A DNA stretch of 64,000 nt from Halicephalobus mephisto (Eukaryota > Nematoda > Chromadorea > Rhabditida > Panagrolaimidae): contig SWDT01000406.1 of NCBI GenBank assembly GCA_009193035.1, forward strand, positions 155,735 to 219,734. The letters run 5' to 3'. The translations under genes were made by a program, and so were the position numbers. This document shows, piece after piece, positions 61,701-64,000 of this stretch. The first letter of the stretch is position 1. The number at the start of each line of letters is the position of its first letter. The notes beneath the pieces are model-generated. The model was not told the origin of the DNA. It did no database searches and was given only the letters and a program-made list of their open reading frames with translations.

Positions 61701-63058
61701 GAGTCTGTTTACTTTTTAAAATTTCATTAAAATTAATTATTTTAGTTCCGCATTAATTCAGGTGACGAGATTGGGTGGAGTGGACATAGTAGGACACGCC
61801 ACAGGGGCTTTCTTAACCCATGTTCCCAATATAGGGTCATTGATCGACGGACTTCAGTATTTCTTCATCTCGTCGACAGACACTCATATCGAGGTTTGTT
61901 TATTTTTATTTTATTTAAAAAATGAACACCAACCAATAATACAAATAATGTTTAAAATCAATCACTGTCCATTTTTATTAAAGTTGATTCTTGGATAATA
62001 ACATACAAAAGAATACATAGTATATACTATATCAATGCATTAAAATAACTCTATAGCAGATACATTATATTCAATATATCGATATATTAAATATGATATT
62101 GGTACATAGTATATAATGTATGGATCTATTAAAGACAATGTACCTGATGTATTATATTCAATATATCGATATATTAAGTTGATATCGGTACATCGTATAT
62201 AATGTATTCGGTATATTAAATGGCTCTGATGTAGCAGATACACTATGTTCAGTGTATCCGATACATCGGAGCCGTTTGAATGTATCCTTTTATTCTGTGA
62301 ATCGAGAAAATGAGAGTCACTATCACTTTTAGCACTTTATCGAACGTTTTCAAAGCAATTACAATATAAGAGTCACTATCAAAAAGTATAAACATGGATA
62401 GTAACTCAAAAGTTCTAATTTGAATGAAACATGGGCCCTATCCACAGTATCAAAATTGTTATTTGGATGATGACTGATTGTTCTAGTAAACTGAGAATAG
62501 TGACTAAATCTACTTTTCCAGGTAGTCGCTGACAATGCTGGTCCGGTCATAGTTGACGGAATGAGCTGCAATTCTCATTCCTCTATGTCTATGCCAACTC
62601 CTCTAGGGAAATGGTACTACTTCTTGTGCGATAGTGGAACTAACGTCAGCAATGTCCACTGGATCTATACCCCAGGCAAGTACATGGCTACAGTAATCGG
62701 ACATGGACCTTCTACTGCTTTTGGATTCGAGATCGCTTTCAATAAACCCCAACCAGGACCTCAATATCAAATCAGTACTACTACTTCGACAACAAGCACC
62801 TCAACGACCACAACAACCACAACGACATCTTCAACAACAACTAATGCTTTTACTACTACCGCAACAACCCCGTCTCAGAACATTACTAGCACTAGTACAA
62901 TGGTCCCGCCTAACAATACTACTACTCCTCCTACTACTCCTACTACCACTACTACCACCACCACCACCACAAAGGCTCCAACCAAGGACACCTCGGGAGT
63001 CAGTGCCGCTACCATATCTCTCGGTTTGATCGTTGTCGCTTTTCTTACGTTGATGTGA
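58766..63058 (+). CDS. Secreted mucin-like protein, possibly IgGFc-binding-like, with GPI/TM-like tail
   Basis: Six exons (58766-59077, 60275-60431, 60817-61194, 61477-61706, 61762-61893, 62522-63058) join in frame to 581 aa. A signal peptide spans 1-22 (MRLTILTLILCWSVSIITVI). Residues about 25-480 form a beta-rich ectodomain with paired cysteines and N-glycosylation sites (NDT, NST, NGT, NGS, NVS); blocks such as GLIRLYAVNQDSVTG and GVDIVGHATGAFLTHVP suggest the IgGFc-binding protein N-terminal family found in many worm proteins. This family assignment is from memory and moderate. Residues about 485-558 are almost pure Thr/Ser/Pro, a likely O-glycosylated stalk. The last 20 residues are hydrophobic, ending LTLM, typical of a GPI signal. 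Expected location: apical surface or cuticle-side. Exon 4's donor (TCT|GTTTAC) is weak, so that junction is least certain. Confidence 0.8.
59397..59857. mobile_element. ACACAAAA-bounded minisatellite element, copy D (intron 1 of the mucin-like gene)
   Basis: It starts ACACAAAATTGG and ends GTACCTTTTTGTGTGT. The right end has CATCAAAGCCGTTTTAATGTA. The interior matches copy B almost unit for unit (GATATCGGTACATCGTATATA, ATGGCTCTGATGTAGCAGAT). Confidence 0.8.
62001..62300. mobile_element. Minisatellite element, copy E, short (intron 5 of the mucin-like gene)
   Basis: It starts ACATACAAAAG and ends with ATGTATCCTTTTATTCTGTG after the right-end motif ACATCGGAGCCGTTTGAATG. The roughly 300-base interior shares units with copies B and D. 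Degenerate termini suggest it is older. Confidence 0.7.
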
Positions 63059-63102
63059 GATGTTTCTCAGAATAAGCACAAAATATTACGATTATATAAG
63101 AG

Positions 63103-63108
63103 AATAAA
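63103..63108 (+). terminator. Poly(A) signal AATAAA of the mucin-like gene
   Basis: Exact AATAAA 45 bases after the TGA stop. Confidence 0.65.
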
Positions 63109-64000
63109 TTACTTTTACATGAATGCAAAAATGGAATTCAAAGATAACCAAGAAATTTAGAATATTGATTTTTTGGCATTTTATTCTTTAGATTTTTGAA
63201 ATTATTAACATTCAAGAAAAATAGGACTTTGATATTAGAGTTTTTGATGAAGAAATTTATAATTTTTTAGTCATCGAAACAAATCCAAAAAAAGGATAGT
63301 TTAATTTTTCTGCAAAGTTTTCAAAATCAGAAAATTGAACATGTTATTTTTGGTTTTCAATTTTATTGAATCCATTTTTAACTTCTTTTTGCATACTGTA
63401 ATCTCACGAAAGTACACCGAAGTCCTGCTTGAAACCAAGAATGGAGATTTCGTAAATAAAGAATTCCCTAAAAATGTATTTTAATTACAGTAATTCAACC
63501 AACGTTTAACAGATTTTAATAATTATTTTCGCTAAATTCAGGTAACCTTGTTATTTTGTTTATAATCAAGGTTATGTAAAAATAAGCATTAATTTTTTCG
63601 AAAACACATGATAATAAATTTATTTTTTATAAAAATCGGTGAAATCAGCTTTGGAACAGAACGCCAAAGATTCAATTTATGTTTTTAAAACTACTTAATA
63701 CTCATTTTTCCTATCAAAATTACTTTTTATTTCATTATTTTTGATATCAAACGAAAATCGGACATTAGTTAGCTTTTGTAAAAAAGGAATTATAAAAATT
63801 CATTAAACATTTACCAAGTTACAAAGATTTAAAAATTTATTTTTTATAAAAAATCAGTGAAATCAGCTTTGGAACAGAACGCCAAAGATTTAATTTACGT
63901 TTTTAAAACCATTTAATACTCATTTTTCCTATCAAAATTACTTTTTATTTTATTATTTTTGATATCAAACGAAAATCGGACATTAGTTAGCTTTTGTAAA
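63109..64000. repeat. Intergenic DNA with a direct repeat of about 222 bases running off the window
   Basis: No gene seen. A unit with CAGCTTTGGAACAGAACGCC and ACGAAAATCGGACATTAGTT begins at about 63605 and again at about 63830, and the second copy reaches the window end. The copies differ at a few positions only. Confidence 0.85.

Noticed and set aside
1..64000. CRISPR array, phage, prokaryotic operon or ribosomal RNA
   Set aside because: None seen; spliced genes with worm-type introns throughout, and the tandem arrays have no spacer-repeat alternation.

Overview
The window looks like nuclear DNA of a rhabditid nematode, most likely Caenorhabditis or a close relative. The evidence is strong AT-richness, introns that start GTAAGT/GTGAGT and end TTTTCAG, many TACTGTA/TACAGTA motifs, and proteins whose closest relatives I recall are worm proteins (PDF-2 neuropeptide, RNP-6/PUF60, PTRN-1/CAMSAP, PRP-19). 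No operon or bacterial feature is visible. Exon structures were assembled by hand from splice signals and checked for reading-frame continuity. No database search was possible.

Layout. 1-1461 (+): 3' part of a secreted protein with Kunitz and cysteine-rich repeats. 1966-6819 (-): a PH-like plus PDZ-like scaffold protein, about 601 aa. 8076-10626 (+): rnp-6 (PUF60), 713 aa. 11170-17321 (+): ptrn-1 (patronin/CAMSAP), about 1041 aa, with a small single-pass membrane protein gene nested antisense in its third intron (13323-13756). 17589-19250 (-): a papain-family cysteine protease, 318 aa, tail to tail with ptrn-1. 19251-39350: a 20-kb interval with no gene I can support. It consists of AT-rich low-complexity DNA, transposon-like elements and tandem arrays, broken by at least ten islands of complex sequence. 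39351-45525 (+): a multi-C2H2 zinc-finger protein, 684 aa, whose introns carry several tandem arrays. 46013-47904 (-): prp-19, 496 aa, tail to tail with the zinc-finger gene. 50490-51645 (-): pdf-2, a 101-aa neuropeptide precursor. 51690-58765: repeat-rich intergenic DNA. 58766-63058 (+): a secreted protein with a mucin-like threonine stalk and a GPI/TM-like tail, possibly of the nematode IgGFc-binding-like group.

Functional themes are pre-mRNA splicing (rnp-6, prp-19), microtubule minus-end binding (ptrn-1), peptide signalling (pdf-2) and extracellular or proteolytic proteins. These genes appear to be independent neighbours, not a pathway cluster. The unexplained structure is mostly in the repeats: a 400-bp inverted repeat around the first exons of the PH/PDZ gene; a dispersed family of minisatellite elements bounded by ACACAAAA...TTTTGTGTGT; a second family with roughly 100-bp terminal inverted repeats; and the island-studded region upstream of the zinc-finger gene, which looks like a large cis-regulatory domain.
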